A stretch of 64,000 nucleotides of DNA from Cellvibrio sp. (GTDB lineage: Bacteria > Pseudomonadota > Gammaproteobacteria > Pseudomonadales > Cellvibrionaceae), in the NCBI GenBank assembly GCA_016712405.1, contig JADJRD010000014.1, positions 310,001 to 374,000 of the forward strand, in the 5' to 3' direction. Below are positions 10,664-19,833 of this stretch, in pieces. A model generated the notes under the pieces. It made no database searches and was not told the origin of the DNA. It saw nothing but the letters and a program-made list of their open reading frames with translations. A program made the position numbers and the translations under genes. Positions within the stretch are counted from its first letter, which is position 1. Every line of letters begins with the position of its first letter.

Positions 10664-10868
10664 AAGTCTGTCTTACCAAGGTTGAGCGGCCAATATAACG
10701 TGAGTAAATTGCTAACACCATAGTTGAATCTGAGCTAATACTGGTAAGGCTCAAGTTGAGATCAAAGAATATTTATTCTATTACATTCATTTTGTTTGGG
10801 TTCAGTTTTATACTGCATCATGACGAGCCAGACCCACCTAGCTCATGAACCCACAACAGGAGAGTTAT

Positions 10869-11142
10869 ATGAAGTATTTATTAGTAGCGATTGGTTTATC
10901 CGTTTTATCCCTCAATGCATTTGCATTTAAACCTTGCGGCGAATTGAAAAATGAAATTGCTGATAAATTAGATGCAAAAGGTGTCAAAATTACACATTAA
11001 CGATTGTTGATAATGCCGAGGTTGCTGATCAAAAAATCGTAGGTAGTTGTGAAGGTGGCACCAAAAAATTACTTATGTTCGCGACGCTGCACCTGCTCCA
11101 GTAGAAACGCCAACAGAAGCTCCCGCTGAAACCCAACCCTAA
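10869..11142 (+). pseudogene. DUF1161 periplasmic protein with two frameshifts
   Basis: It starts with a signal peptide (MKYLLVAIGLSVLSLNAFA) after AGGAG. The family pattern KPCGELKNEIADKLDAKGVK is followed by a premature stop. Adding one A to the run at 10986-10989 gives NYTLTIVDNAEVADQKIVGS, and adding one A to the run at 11063-11068 gives TKKITYVRDAAP, ending at 11142. The repaired protein is ~91 aa with the two Cys expected of DUF1161 and a Pro/Glu/Thr/Ala tail. Both breaks are one-base losses in A runs, so sequencing error is as likely as decay. Function unknown. Confidence 0.82.
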
Positions 11143-11153
11143 TTTTTCTACAA

Positions 11154-11188
11154 GCAAGATTATTGATGACGCTTATCAATAATCTTGC
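11154..11188. other. Perfect 14-bp inverted repeat, 7-base loop
   Basis: GCAAGATTATTGAT (11154-11167) is the exact reverse complement of 11175-11188. It lies between the DUF1161 stop and the YafK-like start and ends directly before the AGAAGGGA ribosome site. There is no T tract on either side, so it is not a classic terminator. It could be an mRNA hairpin influencing the downstream ribosome site or a protein-binding palindrome. Confidence 0.7.
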
Positions 11189-11201
11189 CAGAAGGGAAAT
11201 C

Positions 11202-11903
11202 ATGCTAAAAATATTTCTACTCATACTCTGTATTTTTTCCAGCTTTGTTTATTCTGTTGAAATCCCTTCAAGTCCTCGCGTTGAAAAAGCTATAAAATCG
11301 ATTCAAGCCGATTTGCAAAAATCTTTGCAAGCTAAAGGCTTGCAATATGGCAGCCCTATTTTTATTCGAATATTTAAATCCACCGAAAAATTGGAAGTCT
11401 GGGTGCAAAAGAAAAATAGTTTTCAACTATTTAAAACTTATTCTATTTGTCATTTCTCGGGCGAATTGGGGCCAAAAACAAAACAAGGCGATAATCAAGC
11501 TCCCGAAGGCTTTTATGCAGTGCGCCCCGATAGTTTGAACCCTTGGAGTTCATATCATATGTCATTTAATCTGGGCTATCCCAATGCCTATGATAGAGCC
11601 CAAGGTTACACCGGTAGTGCATTGATGGTTCATGGCAATTGTGTGTCGATAGGTTGTTACGCTATGGGCGATGATAACATCGAAGAAATTTATGCAATGG
11701 CTGTCGCTGCCTTTAAGAAGGGTCAACCCTTTTTCAGAGTACATGTTTTTCCGTTTGAATTGGATGACGAAACACTAAATCGATTTCAGAATCACCAATG
11801 GTATTCTTTCTGGAAAAATCTAAAGCCTGGGTACGATTATTTTAATCAACACAAAATTCCGCCGAATATTGTTGTGAAGAATAAGCGGTATCAGGTTCAA
11901 TAG
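11202..11903 (+). CDS. YafK-family YkuD-domain murein enzyme
   Basis: 233 aa from the ATG at 11202, preceded by AGAAGGGA; a longer frame from a TTG at 11163 lies in a hairpin and is rejected. Signal peptide MLKIFLLILCIFSSFVYS. The YkuD domain carries the YafK version of the active site, VHGNCVSIGCYAM, with His and catalytic Cys. E. coli YafK (DpaA/LdtF) acts on the link between Braun lipoprotein and peptidoglycan. It is transcribed away from the hemH/L,D-transpeptidase pair; both loci handle L,D chemistry of the cell wall. Confidence 0.88.
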   Translation: MLKIFLLILCIFSSFVYSVEIPSSPRVEKAIKSIQADLQKSLQAKGLQYGSPIFIRIFKSTEKLEVWVQKKNSFQLFKTYSICHFSGELGPKTKQGDNQAPEGFYAVRPDSLNPWSSYHMSFNLGYPNAYDRAQGYTGSALMVHGNCVSIGCYAMGDDNIEEIYAMAVAAFKKGQPFFRVHVFPFELDDETLNRFQNHQWYSFWKNLKPGYDYFNQHKIPPNIVVKNKRYQVQ

Positions 11904-11988
11904 ACAAAATGCTTGTGAAATTACTACAACATTTTTGTCTACAGGCTATGCTAGGTGGCGGAAATAATAATTAAAGGAGTTTTCTGAT

Positions 11989-13599
11989 ATGAAAACAGTG
12001 CATCGCTTTTGTAGACCGGTGCTAGCCTGTTGTTTGCTTTTTACACTAGCTGGCATTGTCAGTGCAAACCCTTCCTTTAATTGCAAAAACGCATCAACCT
12101 TTACTGAAAAACGCATTTGCGCTAACCCAACGCTTGCTGAGGCTGACACAAAACTTGCGAAAGCCTATAACCAGTTCATCAAAAAATTGCCTGAAGCAGC
12201 GCGTGTAACAGCAAAGCAAATGCAACAGCTCTGGGTTCGTGAGCGCGATATTTGGTGCGGCGAACAGCCCCCTAAAGCCCTACTCGATATATCGATTGAT
12301 TTCGGGTACCAAGCCTATGATCAAAGCATTTCCGCTATTGATCTTTACCCTGGTCCCCCGGCAGACAAGGATCATTGCATTAATTACTATTATCAGAACG
12401 CATTGGATGCACTAAACCGTGGCGCACTGATAAGCCGCGCTTTTTTAACGCAAAGCCGTTCGCGCGTGCGCGTTGGTGTAATAAACATTGATGCTGTTGA
12501 AATTACATCACCCCAGAAACTACAGCCAGAAGACGATTACGCAGCTTATTTGGTACAGGATATTTTTATTCAAAACGACGAACAGCGTTTAAACCTCGTT
12601 CAAGCACAACTTGTAGGATGCGAAACTTGTTTTGATGGCGAGAGATTCACACCCTTGGAATTACGTTTTTATTTAACCCAAAGCGGAATTATCTATACGA
12701 GTACACTTAATTATTCTTCTAGCAGCGGTGGGCGTTGTGGGAACTACCTTCAGGGTGGTCTAAGGTTTTTCTCAGTGGATGGCTCCATAAAAAATTACAG
12801 CACTCCAGAAAATGATCATGAGGAAGTTAACCTTTTTTTTGTCCAAGAAACCTGTGGAGCTTTTATCGACCACTACCACGATTGGCGTGTTGATAAAGAT
12901 GATTTGGTGTTCGCCGATAGCTCTGTGGCTAGTGCCTATCCCTACTGGACCATTCTTAATAACCTGAGCAGGCAAGCAGTAACGGTTGCTGAACGCAAGG
13001 TTGTTGAATTGCCTAACTTGGATGAATCCACAACAAGCCTCTGGGGAATGCCCTATAAGTCGATCTTTGCAACATTGAAACCCATTCTGGACAAGCAGAC
13101 GACAGCAGAAAATACCTGCGCCGCCGTTGCAACAGCGATCGATGATTATTTCAATATTAAATCTGTTGGGGTCGCAAACAACATTAGTAATGCTCAGGCG
13201 ATGTTTATATTGAACAAGGTTATGGATAAAACCTATGTAAAATCCATGCCACCTAATTTTGAAGTTGCGGCAAAAGTATTTCTTGATTACTTGGATAAGA
13301 TTAGAGCAGTAGAAAATTGGCCAGAAAAATTACAGTCAGCAGCAAGTCGTTACCCAGAGCCCAATGATCATTTTTTTATGTCTCCAGAACCGGATTGGCC
13401 AGCAGACACTAACCCATTTATTCAGGTGGGGTTTTATTCCGACATGGGATGTATACGTGACACTCCCTCCCCGTCTTTTGCTCCCTCTTTTGGTGTTGAA
13501 GAGTGGATCTACCGCTTTTGGGCCAGGCGCCATAAACAAGATCAGATCGAAGCGGTGGAAGCTGCTTTAAAAGCTTTTTTAAAACTAAGGCAGGAATAG
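11989..13599 (+). CDS. Secreted protein with N-terminal LprI/DUF1311 domain
   Basis: 536 aa, good AAAGGAG ribosome site. Signal peptide to about residue 26, then an LprI-like domain (about 29-100) with paired Cys (FNCKNASTFTEKRICANP; LWVRERDIWCG). LprI-type domains were named after a mycobacterial lysozyme inhibitor; most have no tested role. The remaining ~430 residues are not recognised and contain several further Cys, including a CETC motif near residue 210, compatible with disulfides in the periplasm. A second LprI-type protein is encoded at 29207. Confidence 0.75.
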   Translation: MKTVHRFCRPVLACCLLFTLAGIVSANPSFNCKNASTFTEKRICANPTLAEADTKLAKAYNQFIKKLPEAARVTAKQMQQLWVRERDIWCGEQPPKALLDISIDFGYQAYDQSISAIDLYPGPPADKDHCINYYYQNALDALNRGALISRAFLTQSRSRVRVGVINIDAVEITSPQKLQPEDDYAAYLVQDIFIQNDEQRLNLVQAQLVGCETCFDGERFTPLELRFYLTQSGIIYTSTLNYSSSSGGRCGNYLQGGLRFFSVDGSIKNYSTPENDHEEVNLFFVQETCGAFIDHYHDWRVDKDDLVFADSSVASAYPYWTILNNLSRQAVTVAERKVVELPNLDESTTSLWGMPYKSIFATLKPILDKQTTAENTCAAVATAIDDYFNIKSVGVANNISNAQAMFILNKVMDKTYVKSMPPNFEVAAKVFLDYLDKIRAVENWPEKLQSAASRYPEPNDHFFMSPEPDWPADTNPFIQVGFYSDMGCIRDTPSPSFAPSFGVEEWIYRFWARRHKQDQIEAVEAALKAFLKLRQE

Positions 13600-13660
13600 T
13601 TTTTCGAGAATTGAGAATTATTAACTAATTGATATTGGGTTTTGCAAGAGCAATTAAAAA

Positions 13661-14053
13661 TCAAAACTCACAACACCAATCACCCGATTCAATCAATTCT
13701 TTTCCATCGGGTTGTTGATTCATCAAATAGACCCAAACGCTTAATGCTTGATCATGATCGGTGACTATGTCGAGTTTTCGGCGTTGATATTCGCTGTTGG
13801 GATTTTGCGAATCTATTTCTTCGTATTCATCGAGAATTGTCAGAGTTCTTTCATTAATTTGATAAATTTCGCCTTTAACCAAAGTGGGTGAATTTTCATC
13901 GAGCACAAATGCAGGGTAGTTGCCCAGTGAATAGAGATGGCCTTTGATTGAGGCTTTGCCGCAGAATATGGCATCTGCTAGAAAACGATGATGCGCGCTG
14001 GGTGCGTGTGGAGAAAAAGTTTTGCGAAGTGTGCCGTAGACAAATAGATACAT
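13661..14053 (-). CDS. Gamma-glutamylcyclotransferase-like protein (AIG2/YtfP family)
   Basis: 130 aa from the ATG at 14053. The family signature MYLFVYGTLRK begins exactly there; the frame extends 16 residues further to 14101 without family similarity or a ribosome site. The conserved glutamate region (ILDEYEEID) is present. Proteins of this fold include GGCT and GGACT, which release 5-oxoproline from gamma-glutamyl compounds; the bacterial YtfP group is uncharacterised in substrate. It is just downstream of the sugar dehydrogenase gene on the same strand. Confidence 0.85.
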   Translation of the reverse strand: MYLFVYGTLRKTFSPHAPSAHHRFLADAIFCGKASIKGHLYSLGNYPAFVLDENSPTLVKGEIYQINERTLTILDEYEEIDSQNPNSEYQRRKLDIVTDHDQALSVWVYLMNQQPDGKELIESGDWCCEF

Positions 14054-14119
14054 GTTTGGACTGATATAATTCCCTAAAGGGGCGCGGAAAGTAGCACCCA
14101 TTTTGAAAAATTAATTGAA

Positions 14120-15244
14120 TTATGGTTTGCGAGTAATGCGATAGAGGCTGCCTTTGGGGTCGTCAGTAATAAAATAAATCGTTCCATCTGTCGCTTGAGC
14201 AACAGAGCGAATACGTTGATCAAGTTCTTTACTGAATAATCTTTCTTCGTGAATAATTTTATCGCCGTCTGTTACCAGTCTTACCAGTGTTTTTCCATTT
14301 AGAGCGCCGAGAATAATATTGTTGTTCCATTCAGGAAATTGACTGCCGGTATAAAAAATAAATCCGGCTGTGGCTATGGATGGCACCCAATAATGAAGTG
14401 GTTGTTCCATACCGGATTTGCTGGTAATTCCATCGCCAATTTTTCCACCACCGTAATTTTCACCATAAGTGATCACTGGCCAGCCATAATTTTTTCCGGC
14501 GCGATCAATGTTAATTTCGTCCCCGCCTTGCGGGCCATGTTCACCGGACCACAGCTCACCAGTTGTGGGATTAATCGCTCCGCCTTGCATATTGCGGTGA
14601 CCATAAGACCAAATTTCCGGTAGGGCATTAGGTGTATTAACAAAAGGATTATCTTTTGGCACAGAGCCATCGGCATTAATTCTAACCACTTTTCCATGGT
14701 GGGTATTTAATGTTTGTGCTTCATCTTTTCTCTCGTATCTATCACCTAAAGTAATAAAAAGAGTGCCATCTTTTCGCCAAATTAAACGCGAACCAAAATG
14801 TGCGCTGCTGTCGACTTTGGGTTGTTGGCTGAAGACGCGAGTGACATTTTCCAGGCGATTATTTTTCAATACGCCATAACTTACAGCAGTACTGTTGCCG
14901 CCATTTGCGGGCTCTGTGTAACTGAAATAAATTTTCTGGCTGGTAGAAAAATCAGGTGCCAAAGTTACATCCAGTAAACCGCCCTGACCTTTGACTTCTA
15001 TTGTAGGTAAACCACTGATGGGTTCACCTATTTTTCCGGCAGCACTGACGATGCGCATTGTGCCGGTTCTTTCCGTCACTAAAAAATTACCATCGGGTAA
15101 TTGGGTAAGCCCCCAAGGATTTTGCAAACCGGTCGCTACAGGTTTTATGGTAATTTCATAACGTTCGGTTTTGACATCGGTATCGGCAACACAGACAGTT
15201 GCCAACAAACCCAAGGACAACAAACCCAAGTGAAAAATTTTCAT
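14120..15244 (-). CDS. PQQ-dependent sugar dehydrogenase (YliI/soluble GDH family)
   Basis: 374 aa. Signal peptide (MKIFHLGLLSLGLLATVCVA). The six-bladed propeller of the GSDH family is indicated by GLQNPWGLTQLPDGNFLVTERTG, the region GHRNMQGGAINPTTGELWSGEHGPQGGDEIN and the closing IRSVAQATDGTIYFITDD. Family members oxidise aldoses in the periplasm with PQQ as cofactor. No pqq biosynthesis genes are in the window, so the source of PQQ is unknown. Confidence 0.9.
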   Translation of the reverse strand: MKIFHLGLLSLGLLATVCVADTDVKTERYEITIKPVATGLQNPWGLTQLPDGNFLVTERTGTMRIVSAAGKIGEPISGLPTIEVKGQGGLLDVTLAPDFSTSQKIYFSYTEPANGGNSTAVSYGVLKNNRLENVTRVFSQQPKVDSSAHFGSRLIWRKDGTLFITLGDRYERKDEAQTLNTHHGKVVRINADGSVPKDNPFVNTPNALPEIWSYGHRNMQGGAINPTTGELWSGEHGPQGGDEINIDRAGKNYGWPVITYGENYGGGKIGDGITSKSGMEQPLHYWVPSIATAGFIFYTGSQFPEWNNNIILGALNGKTLVRLVTDGDKIIHEERLFSKELDQRIRSVAQATDGTIYFITDDPKGSLYRITRKP

Positions 15245-15488
15245 AGAGCGGTTCCAGTAAAAGTGAAAACAGCCCTAAGCCTAAACCCCTAGGGCGCATT
15301 CAGCAAATCAAGGATTGTTAACAGTTTTGTATATTATTTACGATTTGAATTTATCTCTATATCGAGGAATTATCGAAGCCAGGTGGGCGACGGACTCAAT
15401 CTAGAGGAATTATTTTGCTGTCGGTGACGACAGTTGCCGCCAAATAAGCCGCCAAGGCCAGGTTTTGTGAAAATGTTAGCAGAGCAAA

Positions 15489-16193
15489 TTAATTAGTATT
15501 TTGGCCGCATTGATTTTCCATCAACTTCAAATAGTGATTGAGCGATTTGTTGTCACTGGTTTCGAATTTATCCTCGAGGACGCGCAAATACTGAATGCGG
15601 TCGAGCCGAAAAGTGCGGTAGTCATTACGCAATTGGCACCAAGCCACCAAAGTCCAGACCTTGCCCCAAAAGATTAGCCCCAGCGACTCTATAGTCCGTG
15701 TTGAAGCTTCGCCATCTTCACGCTGGTAATCTATTTCCACTCGCTGGCGCTCACGGATTGCGGACCTTAATGCTTGGCTGTGTGCTGTGTAAAAATGTTG
15801 GGCTTCATTGATTTGGGGTACCAGTAACGGCAGATTTTCATCGTGGTGCCGGAGGTTATCGGGTAATACGGCGAGAATTTTCTGCATCGATTGTTTGGCA
15901 TGGCGCCCCATTTCCGGATCACCCCAGCTGGCAACCATCCGAGCCCCTAACAACAAGGCTTCCACTTCATGTCGATCAAACATCAAAGGTGGTAATTGAT
16001 AATGCCTCGACAAGCGATAGCCCACACCTGCCTCACCTTCAACTGGTACACCCGAAAGACTCAAGGATTGAATGTCGCGATAAATGGTTCGCTCGGATAC
16101 GCCCAAATGGTCGCTCAATTGTTTAGCCGTGAGAACCGTTCGACGGTTTCTGAGTAGGGTAGTGAGTTGGAAAAGGCGTTCAGCTCGCAGCAT
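15489..16193 (-). CDS. YafY-family HTH/WYL-domain transcriptional regulator
   Basis: 234 aa. The N-terminal winged HTH (TAKQLSDHLGVSERTIYRDIQSLSLSGVPVEGEAGVGYRL) is of the DeoR/HTH_11 kind. A WYL domain follows with the typical SLGLIFWGKVWTLVAWCQLRNDYRTFRLDRI. WYL regulators sense ligands, including nucleotides or nucleic acid, and often act as repressors. It is divergent from the prolyl aminopeptidase gene; which gene it controls is unknown. Confidence 0.9.
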   Translation of the reverse strand: MLRAERLFQLTTLLRNRRTVLTAKQLSDHLGVSERTIYRDIQSLSLSGVPVEGEAGVGYRLSRHYQLPPLMFDRHEVEALLLGARMVASWGDPEMGRHAKQSMQKILAVLPDNLRHHDENLPLLVPQINEAQHFYTAHSQALRSAIRERQRVEIDYQREDGEASTRTIESLGLIFWGKVWTLVAWCQLRNDYRTFRLDRIQYLRVLEDKFETSDNKSLNHYLKLMENQCGQNTN

Positions 16194-16322
16194 GGTTATG
16201 CCCTGTTGGATTGCGTTGGATTAATTTACCCGTTTCTACTGACAAAAGCTGTCAGTGACGGGTGAATTCTGAAGGGATGTGCTACCTTTAAATAACTTTT
16301 TCCAGATCGACAAGGCGAGTCT

Positions 16323-17294
16323 ATGTACAGCTTTTACCCCGAAATAAAACCCTACGAACGTCATATGTTGGAAGTTGATCCTCCGCATCACTTGTATGTT
16401 GATGAGTCTGGAAATCCTGACGGGATTCCGGTTTTATTTGTTCACGGCGGCCCCGGTGGTGGCTGTGGTAAATACGACCGGCGTTTTTTTGATCCTGAAA
16501 AATATCGCATTATTCTGTTTGATCAGCGCGGAGCAGGCCGTTCACTCCCACATGCTGAACTTGAAAACAATACCACTCAGGATTTACTCGCCGACATGGA
16601 AACCATCCGCCAGCACTTGGGCATTGAGCAATGGGTACTGTTTGGTGGTTCATGGGGATCAACCTTAAGTTTGCTCTACGCTGAAGCTTATCCAGAACGG
16701 GTTTTGGGTTTAATTTTGCGCGGGATTTTTTTATGTCGCCGTGAAGATTTGTTGTGGTTTTACCAAGAAGGTGCGAATCGTTTGTTTCCCGATTTTTGGG
16801 AAGAATTTGTGCATCAAATTCCAGAAGACGAACGCGGCGATATGATCAGTGCTTACTACAAACAACTGATCGGCGAAAACCAAATTATGCAAATGTCCGC
16901 CGCTAAAAATTGGGCTGGATGGGAAGGTAAAACAGCAACGCTAAAGCCTTGTCCCGATGTTGTAGATTCCTTCACTGAACCCCATCGCGCACTCGCGCTC
17001 GCACGAATTGAAGCACATTATTTTGTGAACAATGTTTTTCTTGCGCCCAATCAAATCCTACGCGACGCTCACAAACTCGCCAATATTCCCGGGGTGATTG
17101 TGCACGGTCGTTATGACGTCATTTGCCCACTCGATAACGCCTATTTACTCCACAAAGCTTGGCCCAATTCCGAACTACAAATCATCCGCGAAGCCGGCCA
17201 TGCCTCACGCGAGCCTGGAATTGTCGATGCGTTGGTGCGTGCAACGGATGAAATGGCAAAGCGTTTGAATAAAACGGATGATCGATCAGCTTGA
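16323..17294 (+). CDS. pip: Prolyl aminopeptidase (S33)
   Basis: 323 aa, standard length. The alpha/beta hydrolase has the oxyanion motif HGGPGGGCG, DQRGAGRS and the nucleophile elbow GGSWGSTL (Ser110). The catalytic Asp lies in HGRYDVICP and the His in EAGHAS. It removes N-terminal proline from peptides in the cytoplasm. Transcribed alone, divergent from the YafY-like regulator gene. Confidence 0.95.
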   Translation: MYSFYPEIKPYERHMLEVDPPHHLYVDESGNPDGIPVLFVHGGPGGGCGKYDRRFFDPEKYRIILFDQRGAGRSLPHAELENNTTQDLLADMETIRQHLGIEQWVLFGGSWGSTLSLLYAEAYPERVLGLILRGIFLCRREDLLWFYQEGANRLFPDFWEEFVHQIPEDERGDMISAYYKQLIGENQIMQMSAAKNWAGWEGKTATLKPCPDVVDSFTEPHRALALARIEAHYFVNNVFLAPNQILRDAHKLANIPGVIVHGRYDVICPLDNAYLLHKAWPNSELQIIREAGHASREPGIVDALVRATDEMAKRLNKTDDRSA

Positions 17295-17464
17295 TTCAAT
17301 ATCAGAACGCTGTCGCTCTATTGGTCAGAGCTAATTCACTGGCGGACTGTGACTGAAATCACCGCTTGGATATGTTTAGATGTAAATGAGACTGTGTTCA
17401 TAAACTGTTCATCAGTTTCCCGTAGAGTGCCCCCTCGCAACCAACCTAATCGATAGAGGGCACT

Positions 17465-17746
17465 ATGACAGGACTAATTTTTTCTCAGTCAGCGATTTTT
17501 CATCTACAGCAACTCTCAAGCAGTTTTTTTCGTAAGAATGGCGTTCGTTATAGAATTTCTTTAGAAGACGGAATATTGACGCTTCTTCAAAAATCAGCAG
17601 CATCTACCGAAACAGACATTCGTAAAAATTACGATGCATTTGTTTTGGAGCTCAATAGTCGTCAAATACAAGCCTTGTCAGACAAGGGCGTTAGATTGCG
17701 ATTGCCAACACAGTCTGCTGTAAGTTGGTTACAAAAAGTCGGCTAA
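17465..17746 (+). CDS. Hypothetical protein, 93 aa
   Basis: Not recognised. The translation is soluble-looking with a mix of helical and charged residues and no signal or membrane segment; it ends a few bases before the convergent dbpA gene. AGAGGG lies 7 bases before the ATG. The codon pattern is plausible for the genome, so I treat it as a likely real gene. Confidence 0.55.
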   Translation: MTGLIFSQSAIFHLQQLSSSFFRKNGVRYRISLEDGILTLLQKSAASTETDIRKNYDAFVLELNSRQIQALSDKGVRLRLPTQSAVSWLQKVG

Positions 17747-17753
17747 AACAAAG

Positions 17754-19124
17754 CTACAATTTTCGGGCTCTGAATTGCTTGCCTTTTAAAGGTTTGGTTT
17801 GTAATTGTTTCAGAGCCTGATGAGCAACACTTCTTTCAATGGCTACATAAGCCGCAAAATCAAAAATATCAATTTTGCCAATTTTATCTCCGCCAATGCC
17901 TGCGTCTTTTGTTAGTGCTCCCAAAATATCGCCCGCGCGCAATTTATCTTTTTTTCCACCGTCAATATTCAGCGTCACCATCTCGGGTTCCAAATCAACA
18001 ATAGGTTTGCTTGCAGGCAACTTTTTTAATTCGATTTGAATACTGGCAAAATTTTCCAAGCGATTTAATGCAGCTAAATCTTGCGGGGAAATTAAGTTAA
18101 GCGCGATACCCGTTTCACCCGCACGCCCCGTTCTGCCGACACGATGAATATGCACTTCGCTGTCGCGAGCCAAATCAAAATTGATGACGGCATCCAGTTG
18201 TTTGATGTCCAAACCGCGTGCAGCCACATCGGTTGCAATCAAGACTGATACGCTGCGATTGGCAAAACGAACCAACACTTGATCGCGCTGTTTTTGTTCC
18301 AGATCACCGTGTAAAGCGACTGACGAAATATTCTGTTCTTGTAGAAATTCCAGGACTTCATTACAAGTTTGTTTGGTGTTGCAAAATACTATGCAGGATT
18401 TAGGTTTGTATTCCGCCAGTAATTTAAGCAAAGCGTGCAATTTGTCATGGCTGGATGACACCTCAAAAAATGCTTGAGTAATAGCGGTATTAATTTCAGT
18501 GGTTTCCACGCTAACCATTTGAGGATTTTTTTGACATCGTTTGCTGATCGCTTCTATATCTTTTGGATAAGTTGCCGAAAATAACAGTGTTTGTTTTTCA
18601 TCAGGGCAGGCGGCAATAATTTGATCTATGTCTTCAGAAAATCCCATATCCAACATGCGATCGGCTTCATCAAGCACTAATTGTTTTATTTGATTGAGTT
18701 GTAATGAATTTTTACGCAAGTGGTCAACTAATCGTCCCGGTGTTCCAACCACTATATGCGCACCACGTTCCAGTGATGCAAGCTGTGGCCCTATAGAAAC
18801 ACCACCACAAAGTGTGAGCACTTTAATATTGGGAATCATACGAGCCAGACGACGAATTTCTTTGGCGACTTGGTCGGCCAATTCCCGGGTGGGGCAAAGT
18901 ACTAATGCTTGTGTGTGATAAGCATCCGCTTGCATTTGATGCAATAAACCAATCGCAAATGCTGCTGTTTTTCCGCTACCAGTTTTGGCTTTACCGATAA
19001 TATCCACTCCTTGCAAAATTAACGGCAAGCTTTGCGCTTGTATCGGCGTCATTTCTTTGTATTCAAGGGAATCCAAATTTGTGAGCATGGATTCGCTGAG
19101 TGGTAAGTTAGAAAATAAATTCAT
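17754..19124 (-). CDS. dbpA: ATP-dependent RNA helicase DbpA
   Basis: 456 aa DEAD-box helicase with Q motif (MTPIQAQSLP), Walker A AKTGSGKT, DEAD in VLDEADRMLDMGF, SATYP and HRVGRTGRAG. After the helicase core comes a C-terminal ~75-residue domain with the DbpA RRM-like features (LRAGDILGALTKDAGIGGDKIGKIDIFD). That domain targets hairpin 92 of 23S rRNA, so the role is in late 50S assembly. Monocistronic here. Confidence 0.95.
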   Translation of the reverse strand: MNLFSNLPLSESMLTNLDSLEYKEMTPIQAQSLPLILQGVDIIGKAKTGSGKTAAFAIGLLHQMQADAYHTQALVLCPTRELADQVAKEIRRLARMIPNIKVLTLCGGVSIGPQLASLERGAHIVVGTPGRLVDHLRKNSLQLNQIKQLVLDEADRMLDMGFSEDIDQIIAACPDEKQTLLFSATYPKDIEAISKRCQKNPQMVSVETTEINTAITQAFFEVSSSHDKLHALLKLLAEYKPKSCIVFCNTKQTCNEVLEFLQEQNISSVALHGDLEQKQRDQVLVRFANRSVSVLIATDVAARGLDIKQLDAVINFDLARDSEVHIHRVGRTGRAGETGIALNLISPQDLAALNRLENFASIQIELKKLPASKPIVDLEPEMVTLNIDGGKKDKLRAGDILGALTKDAGIGGDKIGKIDIFDFAAYVAIERSVAHQALKQLQTKPLKGKQFRARKL

Positions 19125-19159
19125 TAATAGCCCTAATAATGTTTAATTTGCAGTTGCAA

Positions 19160-19768
19160 TTATTTACGACGCAAAATCCCCAATGTTTTAATCAAAGGTT
19201 GTTCTTCAAATAATCCTGATGCAATGGCTTTGCACCAAATTTCATAAGGTGGCCGACCGCCATCTGCCGGATTGGGAAATACATCGTGAATTGCTAAATA
19301 TCCGCCGGGCATTATATGTGGGCTCCAGCATTCATAATCATTCAGCGCCGCTTGCGTGCTGTGCCCACCATCAATAAAAACCAACGACAAGGGTGTTGTC
19401 CAACATTGTGCTGCTAATCGAGACGGTGCTACTAGGGGTACAACTGTGTCTTCGAGTTTTGCACGCGAAAGAGTTTTGCGAAATTCACGAAAGCTATCCA
19501 TTTTGTGGGATTCAGCATCAAACAAGTCAGGATCATGATATTCCTCGCCCAATTGATGCTCTTCACTGCCGCGATGATGATCCACAGCAAATAAAACATT
19601 TTTCTTTTGTTGGCAGGCTGTACCCAAATAAACAGTGGATTTACCACAATAGCTGCCAATTTCCAGACAGGGGCCGAAATCCGATGCCGCGAATGCAAGT
19701 TGATAGAGTGCTTCACCCTCGGTTTTATCCAAGAATCCTTTTACACTGTCGATATCAATTGGCAACAT
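19160..19768 (-). CDS. Class I SAM-dependent methyltransferase (Methyltransf_24 type)
   Basis: 202 aa from the ATG at 19768, chosen because the longer frame to 19834 overlaps the divergent acyltransferase start and lacks homology. Motif I is CLEIGSYCGKSTVYLG; a later acidic motif is VFIDGGHSTQAALNDYECW. Members of this group methylate sugars or small molecules, often in polysaccharide loci. It is head-to-head with the hexapeptide acyltransferase, which supports a shared role in surface glycan or lipid decoration, but that is inference. Confidence 0.82.
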   Translation of the reverse strand: MLPIDIDSVKGFLDKTEGEALYQLAFAASDFGPCLEIGSYCGKSTVYLGTACQQKKNVLFAVDHHRGSEEHQLGEEYHDPDLFDAESHKMDSFREFRKTLSRAKLEDTVVPLVAPSRLAAQCWTTPLSLVFIDGGHSTQAALNDYECWSPHIMPGGYLAIHDVFPNPADGGRPPYEIWCKAIASGLFEEQPLIKTLGILRRK

Positions 19769-19833
19769 AAGTTTGTTCCGTAAAAAGTTGTTTGTATCAT
19801 ACACTGTTATGAATTCGGATAAGAGCAAAATCA

